A stretch of DNA of 18,177 nt from Oleiagrimonas sp964608595. Its GTDB lineage: Bacteria > Pseudomonadota > Gammaproteobacteria > Xanthomonadales > Rhodanobacteraceae. The stretch's first letter is position 1; the number at the start of each line of letters is the position of its first letter. The DNA lies in contig CAZSOU010000048.1 in NCBI GenBank assembly GCA_964608595.1, forward strand, positions 1 to 18,177, read 5' to 3'. The translations under genes were made by a program, and so were the position numbers. Positions 6,211 to 14,310 of the stretch are shown here, piece after piece. The notes under the pieces are model-generated. The model saw only the letters and a program-made list of their open reading frames with translations. It was not told the origin of the DNA and searched no databases.

Positions 6211-7560
6211 ATGCTCGATTTTCTGGGTTCCATTTGGTGGTTGGCCGTCACGCTGGGCGTGCTCGTGACCTTCCATGAATTCGGCCACTTCTGGGTGGCG
6301 CGTCGTTGTGGCGTGAAGGTTTTGCGATTCTCCATCGGGTTCGGGCGCCCGTTGTGGAGCCGCACGGCGCGCGACGGCACCGAGTACTGGATCGCGGCCA
6401 TCCCCCTGGGGGGTTACGTGAAAATGCTCGATGCGCGCGAGGGCGAGGTGCCGGACGACCAGCGCGACATGGAGTTCACCGGCAAACCGATATGGCAACG
6501 CATCGCCATCGTCGCCGCCGGTCCGGCGTTCAACCTGATTTTTGCCGTGTTGGCATTCTGGGTGATGTTCATGGTCGGACGCCCCGGCATGGTGCCGGTC
6601 GTGGCGTCGCCCGCACCGCAGACGCTGGCGGCCGAGGCCGGATTCCACAGCGGCGACACCATCAAATCCATCGGCGGCCATGACGTGGCCACCTGGGACG
6701 ATGTTCTCAACACGCTGGGCAGCGAGATGCTCGACCACCAGGCCGTGCCGGTCAACGTGCAGCGCGCCAACGGATCGCAAACCCAACTGCAGTTGCCGCT
6801 GCAGAACCTGCCCGCGGATGTCGATTTCAGCAATGCATTCGGCAAGATCGGTCTCAAGGCGCAATCCCTGCCGCCGGTCGCCGCGCATGTCGAGCCCGGC
6901 ATGCCCGCGGCGACGGCCGGCATGCACGATGGCGACCACATCGTCGCCATCGACGGGAAACCCGTGCAGCATTTCAGCGACATCGGCACGCGCATCAAGG
7001 CCCTGGTCGGAAACGCGCCGGTGCTGACGTTCAAGGTACTTCGCGATGGGCGGCACCTGACCATTCCGGTCAAGCCGACATGGAAAGATCCCGGTGACGG
7101 CGGCGGCGCGCGCTGGCTCATCGGCGTGGCACCGCCACAGCCACGAACGGCGATGGTCCGTTACGGGCCGGCCTCCGCCATGGGCAGAGCATTGGCCAAC
7201 ACATGGGACAAAACCGCCACCACATTCGAAATGATCGGTAAAATGCTGGTCGGTCAGGCTTCCACACGCAATCTTTCGGGTGTGATCACCATTGCCCAGG
7301 TGGCCAATACCTCGGCGCAAATGGGCCTGGCGTGGTTCCTGTCGTTCCTCGGATTGGTCTCGCTCAGCCTGGCCGTTCTCAACCTGTTGCCGATACCGAT
7401 CTTGGACGGCGGACACCTGCTGTATTACCTTATCGAGCTGATCAAAGGTCATCCGGTCAGCGAGCGCACCATGATGGCCGGACAATTCGTCGGCATGGCG
7501 TTGATCGTCGCCCTGATGGGTCTGGCGTTCTACAACGACATTCTGCGTCTGGTCTCATGA
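6211..7560 (+). CDS. rseP: RIP metalloprotease RseP (site-2 protease)
   Basis: RseP is an inner-membrane zinc protease that cuts anti-sigma factor RseA after DegS, releasing sigma-E in the envelope stress response; it also clears remnant signal peptides. The 449 residues match E. coli (450). The first membrane helix carries the HExxH motif as HEFGH (His22, Glu23, His26). Two tandem periplasmic PDZ domains follow, the first around residues 125-200 with GFHSGDTIKSIGG, the second around 215-300 with GMHDGDHIVAIDGKPV. The C-terminal membrane part holds NLLPIPILDGGH with the third zinc ligand Asp399. The gene starts 17 bases after dxr and its stop overlaps an ATG as ATGA, opening a 23-codon ORF that runs to bamA. 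Adjacency to bamA fits the outer-membrane-protein stress circuit. Confidence 0.97.
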   Translation: MLDFLGSIWWLAVTLGVLVTFHEFGHFWVARRCGVKVLRFSIGFGRPLWSRTARDGTEYWIAAIPLGGYVKMLDAREGEVPDDQRDMEFTGKPIWQRIAIVAAGPAFNLIFAVLAFWVMFMVGRPGMVPVVASPAPQTLAAEAGFHSGDTIKSIGGHDVATWDDVLNTLGSEMLDHQAVPVNVQRANGSQTQLQLPLQNLPADVDFSNAFGKIGLKAQSLPPVAAHVEPGMPAATAGMHDGDHIVAIDGKPVQHFSDIGTRIKALVGNAPVLTFKVLRDGRHLTIPVKPTWKDPGDGGGARWLIGVAPPQPRTAMVRYGPASAMGRALANTWDKTATTFEMIGKMLVGQASTRNLSGVITIAQVANTSAQMGLAWFLSFLGLVSLSLAVLNLLPIPILDGGHLLYYLIELIKGHPVSERTMMAGQFVGMALIVALMGLAFYNDILRLVS

Positions 7561-7628
7561 GTCGCTGCTTTCTCTTGCCGTGGCCGTCAGCCACGGTTTC
7601 GCGTTTTACCCACTGGAATCGACGATGA
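7557..7628 (+). CDS. Possible 23-codon leader ORF bridging rseP and bamA
   Basis: An ATG overlapping the rseP stop (ATGA, 7557-7560) opens a 23-codon frame, MSRCFLLPWPSATVSRFTHW and three more residues, whose TGA (7626-7628) overlaps the bamA ATG as ATGA. Translation of it would carry ribosomes from rseP straight to bamA. The peptide has no recognisable function, so if the ORF is real it is more likely a coupling device. ATGA overlaps arise easily by chance. Confidence 0.2.
   Translation: MSRCFLLPWPSATVSRFTHWNRR
7578..7596 (+). promoter_or_regulatory. Hairpin in the rseP-bamA gap
   Basis: CCGTGGC (7578-7584) and GCCACGG (7590-7596) form a perfect 7-bp stem with a CGTCA loop, 29 bases before the bamA ATG. 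A short TTT and then GTTTTA follow, but no continuous T-tract, so strong termination is unlikely. It may modulate bamA expression or mRNA ends. The role is inferred. Confidence 0.4.
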
Positions 7629-9970
7629 AGCGTGTCGCCGCCCTGATCCTGCTATCCGCCCTGAGTGCCAAGGCCCTTGCCGTGACGCCTTTCGTCGTCT
7701 CGGACATCCGCGTGGAAGGCCTGCAACGCATCGCCGCCGGTACCGTCTACAGCTATCTGCCGATTGAAAAAGGCGACACGGTAAACGACGCCAGTGCGCA
7801 GCGTGCCATCCGTGCGTTGTACCGCACCGGCTTCTTCAGCGACATCGAGCTCGAACACCAGGGGTCGATCCTGATCGTCAAGGTGGTGGAGCGTCCGTCC
7901 ATCGCCAAGCTGGCCATTCACGGCAACAAGGCCATCAAGACCGACGACCTCAAAAAGGGACTGAAGTCGATCGGCCTGTCCGAAGGCTCCACCTTCGACC
8001 GGCTGGCACTCGACCGCGTGCGCAAGGAGCTGGTTCGCCAGTACTACAACCGCGGCCGCTACAACGTGTCGGTCGATCCGCACGTGGTGCGTCTGGATCA
8101 CAACCGCGTCAACGTGGACATCGAAATCCGCGAAGGCAAGACCGCGCGCATCAAGGCGATCAACATCGTCGGCAACACGGCCTTCACCGACAAACAGATC
8201 CGCAGCGATTTCGAATCGGATACCACCGGCCTGTTTTCCTGGTACACCAAGGACGACCAGTATTCACGCGAAAAAATGTCGGGCGACCTGGAAAAACTCG
8301 GCTCGTACTACATGGATCGCGGTTATGCGGATTTTGCCGTCACCTCCACGCAGGTGGCCATCGCGCCCAAGAAGCGCGACATGTACATCACCGCGAGCAT
8401 CAAGCAGGGCGACATCTACAAGATGTCCGGCATACACCTGCTGGGCGACCTGATCCTGCCTGAAAAAACGATGAAACAGTTCGTGTTCATCCACAAGGGC
8501 GACACGTTCAACCGCGCACGCATCCAGGCCAGCGCCAAGGCGATGAAAGGCATTCTGGCCAACATCGGCTACGCCTTCGCCGAGGTCAAGCCGATTCCCA
8601 AGCTGGACAAGGACAACCACACCGTCGATCTGACGTTCTACGTCAAACCCGGTCAGCGCGTGTACGTGCGCCGCATCACCTTCAACGGCAACACCCGCAC
8701 CGAAGACAACGTGCTGCGCCGCGAAATGCGCCAGCTCGAAGGTTCATGGTTCTCCAAGGCCGCGATCGAACGCTCCAAGACGCGACTGAAGCAACTGGGC
8801 TACTTCAAGGACGTCAAGATCGATCACAAGCGCGTTCCGGGTACCGAAGACCAGGTGGATCTGTCGGTGACGGTCAAGGAACAAAATGCCGGCAGCCTGC
8901 AGTTCGGCGTCGGCTACTCGCAATATTCGGGCACCATCTTCACCGCCTCCGTGTCGCAGAGCAACTTCCTCGGTACCGGCGACAAGTTCTCGGTCGGTTT
9001 GCAGACCAGTCGTTATTACAAGTCGATCAACCTGCGCTATGTCAACCCGTACATCACCGACAGCGGCGTCAGCCTCGGCTACAACCTGAGCTACAGCAAG
9101 ACCGACTTCGGCAATACCAACTTCGCCAACTACGAAAACAGCTCGCGCGCGTTTTCCATGTTCCTCGGTTTTCCGATCAGCGAAACGGATCGTTTGACAG
9201 CCGGTCTGGGCCTGGAGAGCAACCGCGTCAACCTGTTTCCCAATTTCAGCCCCGACTCCTATGTCAATTATCAGCGGGCGCTCGGTCACAGGACGGCGCA
9301 CAGCTGGACGCTCAACACTTCCTACATCCACGACACGCGCAATGCCTACTGGGCGCCGACCCGCGGCGGCCAGCAATCGCTGAGCCTCAACGTGGCGCTG
9401 CCCGGTTCCACCGTGCAGTACTGGAAGGCCTACTACAAGGGCGATCATTACTGGCCGGTCGGCGGCGGCTTCGTGCTGTATCTGGATGGCGAAATCGGTT
9501 ACGGCGACACCTACGGGAATCAGACCTACAGCCGCACCTTCGGCAGGTTCAAGGCCGGCGACAAGGTCGGCTTCCCGTTCTGGCAGAACTATTATTCGGG
9601 TGGTGTGCGTGACGTGCGCGGCTTCCAGGATCACACCCTCGGCCCCCGCGAGCAGACGGCGGCATATTATTACCCGAGACCCATCGGCGGCGCGTTCAAG
9701 GTAAAGGGCACGGCGCAGATGTTCCTGCCCATCCCCGGTCTGAAAGACATCAACACGGCGCGTGTGGCACTTTTCACCGACGTCGGCAACGTGTATCGCG
9801 ATTACAACAGTTTCGACGCCAGCAAACTGCGTGCTTCGTACGGTGTCTCGCTGCAGTGGCAGGCGCCGATCGGGCCACTGGTCATCAGCTACGCGATTCC
9901 GTTCCGCACGCAGCCGGGCGACAGCCATTACGAGGAGCGCTTCCAGTTCACGTTCGGCAGCAATTTCTGA
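7625..9970 (+). CDS. bamA: Outer membrane protein assembly factor BamA
   Basis: BamA is the essential Omp85 core of the BAM complex, which folds and inserts beta-barrel proteins into the outer membrane. ATG 7625, with GGA at 7615-7617, gives 781 residues and a clean Sec signal peptide, MKRVAALILLSALSAKALA, with probable cleavage after Ala19. An upstream in-frame GTG at 7580 would bury the signal peptide. Five POTRA domains fill about residues 20-420. Landmarks are FVVSDIRVEGLQRI (P1), AKLAIHGNKAIKTDDL (P2), IKAINIVGNTAFTD (P3), YKMSGIHLLGD (P4) and YVRRITFNGNTRTEDNVLRR (P5). The 16-strand barrel runs from about 421 to the end. It includes the L6 VRGF motif at 664-667 and a terminal beta-signal ending QFTFGSNF with a C-terminal Phe. 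Upstream is rseP; downstream comes lpxD directly, without skp. Confidence 0.98.
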   Translation: MKRVAALILLSALSAKALAVTPFVVSDIRVEGLQRIAAGTVYSYLPIEKGDTVNDASAQRAIRALYRTGFFSDIELEHQGSILIVKVVERPSIAKLAIHGNKAIKTDDLKKGLKSIGLSEGSTFDRLALDRVRKELVRQYYNRGRYNVSVDPHVVRLDHNRVNVDIEIREGKTARIKAINIVGNTAFTDKQIRSDFESDTTGLFSWYTKDDQYSREKMSGDLEKLGSYYMDRGYADFAVTSTQVAIAPKKRDMYITASIKQGDIYKMSGIHLLGDLILPEKTMKQFVFIHKGDTFNRARIQASAKAMKGILANIGYAFAEVKPIPKLDKDNHTVDLTFYVKPGQRVYVRRITFNGNTRTEDNVLRREMRQLEGSWFSKAAIERSKTRLKQLGYFKDVKIDHKRVPGTEDQVDLSVTVKEQNAGSLQFGVGYSQYSGTIFTASVSQSNFLGTGDKFSVGLQTSRYYKSINLRYVNPYITDSGVSLGYNLSYSKTDFGNTNFANYENSSRAFSMFLGFPISETDRLTAGLGLESNRVNLFPNFSPDSYVNYQRALGHRTAHSWTLNTSYIHDTRNAYWAPTRGGQQSLSLNVALPGSTVQYWKAYYKGDHYWPVGGGFVLYLDGEIGYGDTYGNQTYSRTFGRFKAGDKVGFPFWQNYYSGGVRDVRGFQDHTLGPREQTAAYYYPRPIGGAFKVKGTAQMFLPIPGLKDINTARVALFTDVGNVYRDYNSFDASKLRASYGVSLQWQAPIGPLVISYAIPFRTQPGDSHYEERFQFTFGSNF

Positions 9971-10047
9971 GGTACGTCCACCGGAAACCGGGCATCGAGC
10001 ACCTGCCGTTCCGCGGATGCCTGTCACCGATTCCGGCGCGTTGCGGC

Positions 10048-10053
10048 TATCAT
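10048..10053 (+). promoter_or_regulatory. Putative -10 element for lpxD
   Basis: TATCAT (10048-10053) resembles a sigma-70 -10 box in the 112-base bamA-lpxD gap. It predicts transcription from about 10060, between the two possible lpxD starts, so it would support the ATG at 10083. No good -35 hexamer is seen at the right distance. The rest of the gap shows no gene and no terminator. Confidence 0.3.
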
Positions 10054-10082
10054 GAATGCCTTTCACAACAAAGTTGGGGCGC

Positions 10083-11114
10083 ATGACGGAATCCGGGCGA
10101 CAACATGATCTGGCTTCGCTGGCCGAACGCTTCGACCTGACGCTCCGCGGCGACGGCCGTACCGTCATTCGCGGCGTGGGCACGCTGGCACGAGCCGACG
10201 GCTCGCAACTGGCGTTTCTGGCCAACTCCCGCTATACGGCACAACTGGCGGCCACGCAGGCCGGCGCCGTCGTGCTTGCTGCCGACCAGGCCGAGGCAAG
10301 CCCGGTGCCGGCGCTGATCGCCGCCGACCCCTATGTGGCCTATGCCAAGATCGCCACGTTGTTCCAACATCAAGCCGCCACCCGGCCCGGTGTCCATCCC
10401 GGTGCGGTGATTGCGCCGGACGCCGAGGTCAGCGCAACGGCAAGCATCGGCCCCCTGTGCGTCATCGAAAAAGGCGCACGCATCGGCGATGGTGTGGTGC
10501 TCGGTCCGCATTGCATCGTCGGCCCGCGTTGCGTGGTGGGCGCACAGTCGCGTCTGGTCGCGCGTGTCACGCTCGTTTCCGACGTCACGCTGGGCCAACG
10601 CGCGCTGATCCATCCCGGCGCCGTGCTTGGCGCCGACGGTTTCGGTCTGGCGGTCGACAAGGACCACTGGATCAAGGTGCCGCAACTGGGCGGCGTGCGC
10701 GTCGGCGACGATTGCGAGGTCGGCGCCAACACCACCATCGACCGTGGCGCACTGGACGATACCGTGCTGGAGGATGACGTGCGCCTGGACAACCAGATCC
10801 AGATCGGTCACAACGTGCACATCGGCGCGCACACGGCCATGGCCGGCTGTTCCGCCGTCGCCGGCAGCGCGCGCATCGGCCGATGGTGCATGGTAGGCGG
10901 CAATGCCGGTATTCTGGGACACTTGGAAGTAGCCGATCATGTGATCATCACCGCCAAGAGTCTGGTCACCCGATCCATCCGCGAAGCCGGCGAATACTCC
11001 TCCGGCATTCCGCTGCAAGAAAACCGCACGTGGCGCAAGAACGCGGCACGCTTCAAACACCTGGACGACATGGCTCGCCGCCTGAAGGCCCTGGAAAGGA
11101 AAAAACATGACTGA
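10083..11114 (+). CDS. lpxD: UDP-3-O-acylglucosamine N-acyltransferase
   Basis: LpxD transfers a 3-hydroxyacyl chain from ACP to the 2-amino group of UDP-3-O-acyl-glucosamine, the third step of lipid A synthesis, in the cytoplasm. From ATG 10083 it has 343 residues (E. coli 341), with GGGG at 10076-10079 as a closely spaced ribosome binding site. ATG 10056 would add nine residues. The N-terminal uridine-binding domain (about 1-100) is followed by a left-handed beta-helix of hexapeptide repeats. Catalytic His243 lies in LDNQIQIGHNVHIG, and NTTIDRGALDDT precedes it. The C-terminal helix region reads YSSGIPLQENRTWRKNAARF and then LDDMARRLKALER, as in homologues. The last 8 bases overlap fabZ, so the two are translationally coupled. 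Confidence 0.97.
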   Translation: MTESGRQHDLASLAERFDLTLRGDGRTVIRGVGTLARADGSQLAFLANSRYTAQLAATQAGAVVLAADQAEASPVPALIAADPYVAYAKIATLFQHQAATRPGVHPGAVIAPDAEVSATASIGPLCVIEKGARIGDGVVLGPHCIVGPRCVVGAQSRLVARVTLVSDVTLGQRALIHPGAVLGADGFGLAVDKDHWIKVPQLGGVRVGDDCEVGANTTIDRGALDDTVLEDDVRLDNQIQIGHNVHIGAHTAMAGCSAVAGSARIGRWCMVGGNAGILGHLEVADHVIITAKSLVTRSIREAGEYSSGIPLQENRTWRKNAARFKHLDDMARRLKALERKKHD

Positions 11115-11571
11115 CAACACCGTCACCCTGCCGGTGGACGTGGAGCAGATCAAGCAACTGCTGCCGCACCGCTACCCGTTTTTGCTGGTTGATCGCGTGA
11201 TCGAACTGGAAGCAGGCAAGCGGGTTGCCGCCATCAAGAACGTCACCGCCAACGAACCGTTCTTCCAGGGCCATTTCCCCGGCCACCCGGTGATGCCGGG
11301 CGTATTGATCGTCGAAGCACTGGCACAGGCCGCGGGTGTGTTGTTCCAGTTGTCGGCCAACCCCGACGACCCCAACCACTCGTCGCTCTATTATCTGGTC
11401 AAGATCGACAAGGCCCGCTTCACCGCCATGGTCGTACCGGGCGACCAACTGCGCCTGGAAGTCAATATCAAACGCCTGGTGCGCGGCATGGGCATTTTCC
11501 AGGCGCGTGCGCTGGTCGACGGCAACGAAGTGGCGTGCTGCGAATTGATGTGCGCCGGCCGCGGCAAGTGA
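11107..11571 (+). CDS. fabZ: 3-hydroxyacyl-[ACP] dehydratase FabZ
   Basis: FabZ dehydrates 3-hydroxyacyl-ACP in fatty-acid elongation and so competes with LpxA and LpxD for the same substrate pool. The 154-residue product is a hotdog-fold protein with the signature GHFPGHPVMPGVLIVEALAQ: catalytic His56 and Glu70 match E. coli His54 and Glu68. Also visible are LLPHRYPFLLVDRV near the N-terminus and YYLVKIDKARF in the middle. The ATG at 11107 overlaps the end of lpxD by 8 bases and is preceded by the purine-rich GGAAAGGAAAAAAC inside lpxD, which supplies a good ribosome binding site. lpxA starts 7 bases after its stop. The coupling with lpxD and lpxA suggests coordinated dosage of membrane and lipid A acyl supply. 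Confidence 0.98.
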   Translation: MTDNTVTLPVDVEQIKQLLPHRYPFLLVDRVIELEAGKRVAAIKNVTANEPFFQGHFPGHPVMPGVLIVEALAQAAGVLFQLSANPDDPNHSSLYYLVKIDKARFTAMVVPGDQLRLEVNIKRLVRGMGIFQARALVDGNEVACCELMCAGRGK

Positions 11572-11578
11572 GGCCTGC

Positions 11579-12352
11579 ATGATCGACCCGACCGCTCGCA
11601 TCCACCCCGAAGCCCGTCTGGCCGATGATGTCGAAGTCGGCCCGTACACCATCATCGGCGCCGACGTCGAGATCGGCGCCGGCACGACGATCGGCGCTCA
11701 TGCGGTGATCCAGGGGCCGACGCGCATCGGCAGGAACAACCGGATCTGGCAATTCACGTCCATCGGTGCCGATGCGCAGGACCAGAAATACGCCGGCGAG
11801 ACCAGCCACCTGGAAATCGGTGACAACAACGTGTTCCGCGAGTTCGTCACCGTGCACCGCGGCACCAAGGGTGGCGGCGGCATGACCCGCATCGGCAACG
11901 ACAACTGGTTTCTGGCCTATGTCCATGTGGCGCACGACTGCATCGTCGGCAATCACACGATCTTCTCCAACTATTCCGCCCTCGCCGGCCATGTCGAAGT
12001 GGGCGACTGGGTGATCGTGGCCGGCTACGCCGGCGTGCACCAGTTCTGCAAAGTCGGCGCGCACGCGTTCATCGGCATGGGCTGTCTGGTCGGTGCGGAC
12101 GTGCCGCCATTCGTGATGATGGCCAACGCGCAAAGGGGCCGCCCGCGCGGCATCAACAGCGAAGGCCTGAAACGGCGCGGTTTCGATGCCGAACGCATCA
12201 CGGCCATCAAACGCGCCTACCGCACCCTGTACATGGGCAAGCTGCCGCTCGCCGAGGCCCGGGAGCAACTGGCGGGTCAGGCGGCCGACAACGAAGACGT
12301 GCGAGCGATGCTGGAATTTCTGGACCGCGGCGAGCGCTCGTTGGCACGGTGA
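11579..12352 (+). CDS. lpxA: UDP-N-acetylglucosamine O-acyltransferase
   Basis: LpxA catalyses the first lipid A step, moving a 3-hydroxyacyl group from ACP to the 3-OH of UDP-GlcNAc. It is a cytoplasmic trimer of left-handed beta-helices. The 257 residues (E. coli 262, Pseudomonas aeruginosa 258) show hexapeptide repeats from the N-terminus and catalytic His119 in VHVAHDCIVGNHTIF. The GVHQFCKVGAHAFIGMG segment follows, then the C-terminal helical domain from INSEGLKRRGFDAERI. By alignment Met167 occupies the acyl-ruler position held by Gly173 in E. coli and by Met in P. aeruginosa, which predicts a short (about C10-C11) hydroxyacyl donor. The loop MMANAQRGRPRG is two residues longer than in E. 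coli. The start has TGAGG at 11569-11573, five bases upstream, overlapping the fabZ stop. Confidence 0.98.
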   Translation: MIDPTARIHPEARLADDVEVGPYTIIGADVEIGAGTTIGAHAVIQGPTRIGRNNRIWQFTSIGADAQDQKYAGETSHLEIGDNNVFREFVTVHRGTKGGGGMTRIGNDNWFLAYVHVAHDCIVGNHTIFSNYSALAGHVEVGDWVIVAGYAGVHQFCKVGAHAFIGMGCLVGADVPPFVMMANAQRGRPRGINSEGLKRRGFDAERITAIKRAYRTLYMGKLPLAEAREQLAGQAADNEDVRAMLEFLDRGERSLAR

Positions 12353-12463
12353 GGTTTGGCGACCGGAGAACGTGACTCCGGGCTGGAGGCGCTGAACATC
12401 GTTGAAGGCGCCTTGCCGTGCCGACCTGATATGCCCTGCCCCGGAAACGACGATCGAATCGAC

Positions 12464-13678
12464 ATGCCCACCGACACTGTCAACCCGAGTCCCGCCTCTC
12501 CCACCATCGCCATCGTGGCCGGCGAAGCCTCGGGCGACCAACTCGGCGCACACCTGATTTCGGCGCTCGGAGAACGTTTCCCCGCGGCCCGCTTCGTGGG
12601 GGTGGGCGGGCCGCGCATGGCGGCCGAAGGGTTTCAGGCCTGGCATGACATCGACGTGTTGTCGGTCATGGGGTTCGCCGAGGTGGTGCGTCATCTGCCG
12701 CGCCTGCTGGCACTGCGCAAGGAGCTCAAACAGCGATTGCTGGCACTCGATCCCGATGTGTTCATCGGTATCGACGCGCCCGACTTCAACCTCGGGCTCG
12801 AGCGGCGGCTGAAGCAGGCAGGCATTCCCGTCGTGCATTACGTCAGCCCGTCGATCTGGGCCTGGCGCGAGAATCGCGCGGAAAAAATCGGCAGAAGTGT
12901 CGACCGTGTGCTGTGCCTGTTTCCGATGGAGCCTCCCATCTATGCCCGTCACGGCATCGACGCAAGGTTTGTGGGCCATCCGCTGGCCGCGCGGTTCCCG
13001 ATGCTGTCCGATCGCGCCGCCGCGCGCGAAACGCTCGCTCTGCCGCAGGATCAACCCGTCCTGGCCGTGCTTCCGGGCAGCCGCCCCAGCGAAATCGAAC
13101 GTCTCGGGCGCATTTTTCTGGAAGCCGCGAACAAGGTGGGCGGGCAAGTCCCGGGATTGCGCGTCATCGTGCCGGCTGCGAATGAAACATGTCGGGACAT
13201 GCTGGAATCGATGCGGACGGACCCAGCGTCCGCCGTGCCGAGCCCTGAAATCCTGACCGGCCACTCCCACCAGGCCATGCAGGCCGCCGACGTCATCCTT
13301 CTGGCTTCGGGAACCGCCACGCTCGAAGCCATGCTGGCCAAACGCCCCATGGTGGTCGGCTATCGCGTCGCACCCGGCAGTTACCGCATCGCGCGTGCCT
13401 TGCGCATGCTCAAGACCGACATCTACGCACTGCCCAACATCCTCGCCCGGTCCGACAATCCGCAGGCCCCGTTGCCGGTACCGGAAAAAATGCAGGATGA
13501 CTGCACTGCCGATCATCTGGCAGACGCCGTACTGGCGTTGTTGCGCGATCCGGAACGTCGCGGCAACATCGTTGCCATGTTCGAGCACCTGCACCGCAAA
13601 CTGCTCGGCGACATGCAGCCCGCGCACCCGGCCGGGCCCGCCGCCGATGCCATTGTGGATTTGATTCCGCATGCCTGA
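12464..13678 (+). CDS. lpxB: Lipid-A-disaccharide synthase
   Basis: LpxB is a GT19 glycosyltransferase that condenses UDP-2,3-diacylglucosamine with lipid X to form the tetraacyl disaccharide at the inner face of the inner membrane. Family blocks are TIAIVAGEASGDQLGAHL, FVGVGGPRMAAEGF, DPDVFIGIDAPDFNLGLE, HYVSPSIWAWRENRAEKIGR, FVGHPLA, LAVLPGSRPSEIERL and LLASGTATLEAMLAKRPMVVGYR. ATG 12464 gives 404 residues against 382 in E. coli. The frame is open without a stop back to TTG 12356, just after lpxA, with another ATG at 12431; none of these starts has a clear ribosome binding site. The extra N-terminal residues before TIAIVAGEAS look unconserved, so 12464 is the conservative choice. The stop overlaps rnhB by 8 bases. 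Confidence 0.96.
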   Translation: MPTDTVNPSPASPTIAIVAGEASGDQLGAHLISALGERFPAARFVGVGGPRMAAEGFQAWHDIDVLSVMGFAEVVRHLPRLLALRKELKQRLLALDPDVFIGIDAPDFNLGLERRLKQAGIPVVHYVSPSIWAWRENRAEKIGRSVDRVLCLFPMEPPIYARHGIDARFVGHPLAARFPMLSDRAAARETLALPQDQPVLAVLPGSRPSEIERLGRIFLEAANKVGGQVPGLRVIVPAANETCRDMLESMRTDPASAVPSPEILTGHSHQAMQAADVILLASGTATLEAMLAKRPMVVGYRVAPGSYRIARALRMLKTDIYALPNILARSDNPQAPLPVPEKMQDDCTADHLADAVLALLRDPERRGNIVAMFEHLHRKLLGDMQPAHPAGPAADAIVDLIPHA

Positions 13679-14294
13679 CGCGACGCTGCCGTTGCCGCTC
13701 GACATCGACATTCCGGCTCGCAGCGCCGGCGTCGACGAGGCCGGCCGCGGGCCTTTGGCCGGTCCCGTGTGCGTGGCGGCCGTCATCCTCGATCCCGCAC
13801 ACCCCATTGCCGGCCTGGATGATTCCAAGGCTCTCGGTGCACGGCGCCGCGAAGCGCTTTTTGATCAGATCACGGACCGGGCACTGGCTTTTCACGTCGT
13901 CATGATCGGTTGCGGCGACATCGACCGCATCAACATCCTGCAAGCGACCATGCTCGGGATGCGCCGCGCGCTGGAAGGGCTTGCGCCGGCCGCCGACTAT
14001 GCCCTCATCGACGGCAATCGGCTGCCGGAAAATTTGCCCTGCCCCGCGCGTGCCGTCATTGGCGGCGATCACCTGCATGCCGCCATCAGCGCCGCCTCGA
14101 TCCTGGCCAAGGTGACGCGTGACCGTCACATGGTCGAACTCGATGCACGCTATCCCGGCTACGGCTTTGCCAAACACAAGGGCTACGGTGTGGCAGCGCA
14201 TCTGGAGGCGCTGGAACGACTCGGCCCTTGTCCTGAACATCGGCGCAGTTTTGCCCCCGTGCGCCGCTGCCTGGCAGGCACCGAATCCTCCTGA
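13671..14294 (+). CDS. rnhB: Ribonuclease HII
   Basis: RNase HII nicks DNA 5' of embedded ribonucleotides and cleaves RNA in RNA-DNA hybrids. The 207-residue product (E. coli 198) keeps all four acidic catalytic residues: Asp22 and Glu23 in AGVDEAGRGPLAGPV, Asp114 in ALIDGNR, and Asp133 in GGDHLHAAISAASILAKVTRD. The C-terminal YPGYGFAKHKGYGVAAHLEAL and HRRSFAPV are also typical. The N-terminus has a slightly longer leader (PDATLPLPLDIDIPARS) than E. coli. The ATG lies inside the end of lpxB (8-bp overlap), showing translational coupling. Position before dnaE follows the widespread lpxB-rnhB-dnaE order. Confidence 0.97.
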   Translation: MPDATLPLPLDIDIPARSAGVDEAGRGPLAGPVCVAAVILDPAHPIAGLDDSKALGARRREALFDQITDRALAFHVVMIGCGDIDRINILQATMLGMRRALEGLAPAADYALIDGNRLPENLPCPARAVIGGDHLHAAISAASILAKVTRDRHMVELDARYPGYGFAKHKGYGVAAHLEALERLGPCPEHRRSFAPVRRCLAGTESS

Positions 14295-14310
14295 TCTGCC
14301 CGCATGCCTG

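Noticed and set aside
8744..10225. 493-codon minus-strand frame opposite bamA and lpxD
   Set aside because: It spans two real genes and their gap with no ribosome binding site or motif.
11468..13828. 786-codon minus-strand open frame
   Set aside because: It covers the end of fabZ, all of lpxA and lpxB and the start of rnhB, all of which are certain genes. It is a codon-bias shadow.
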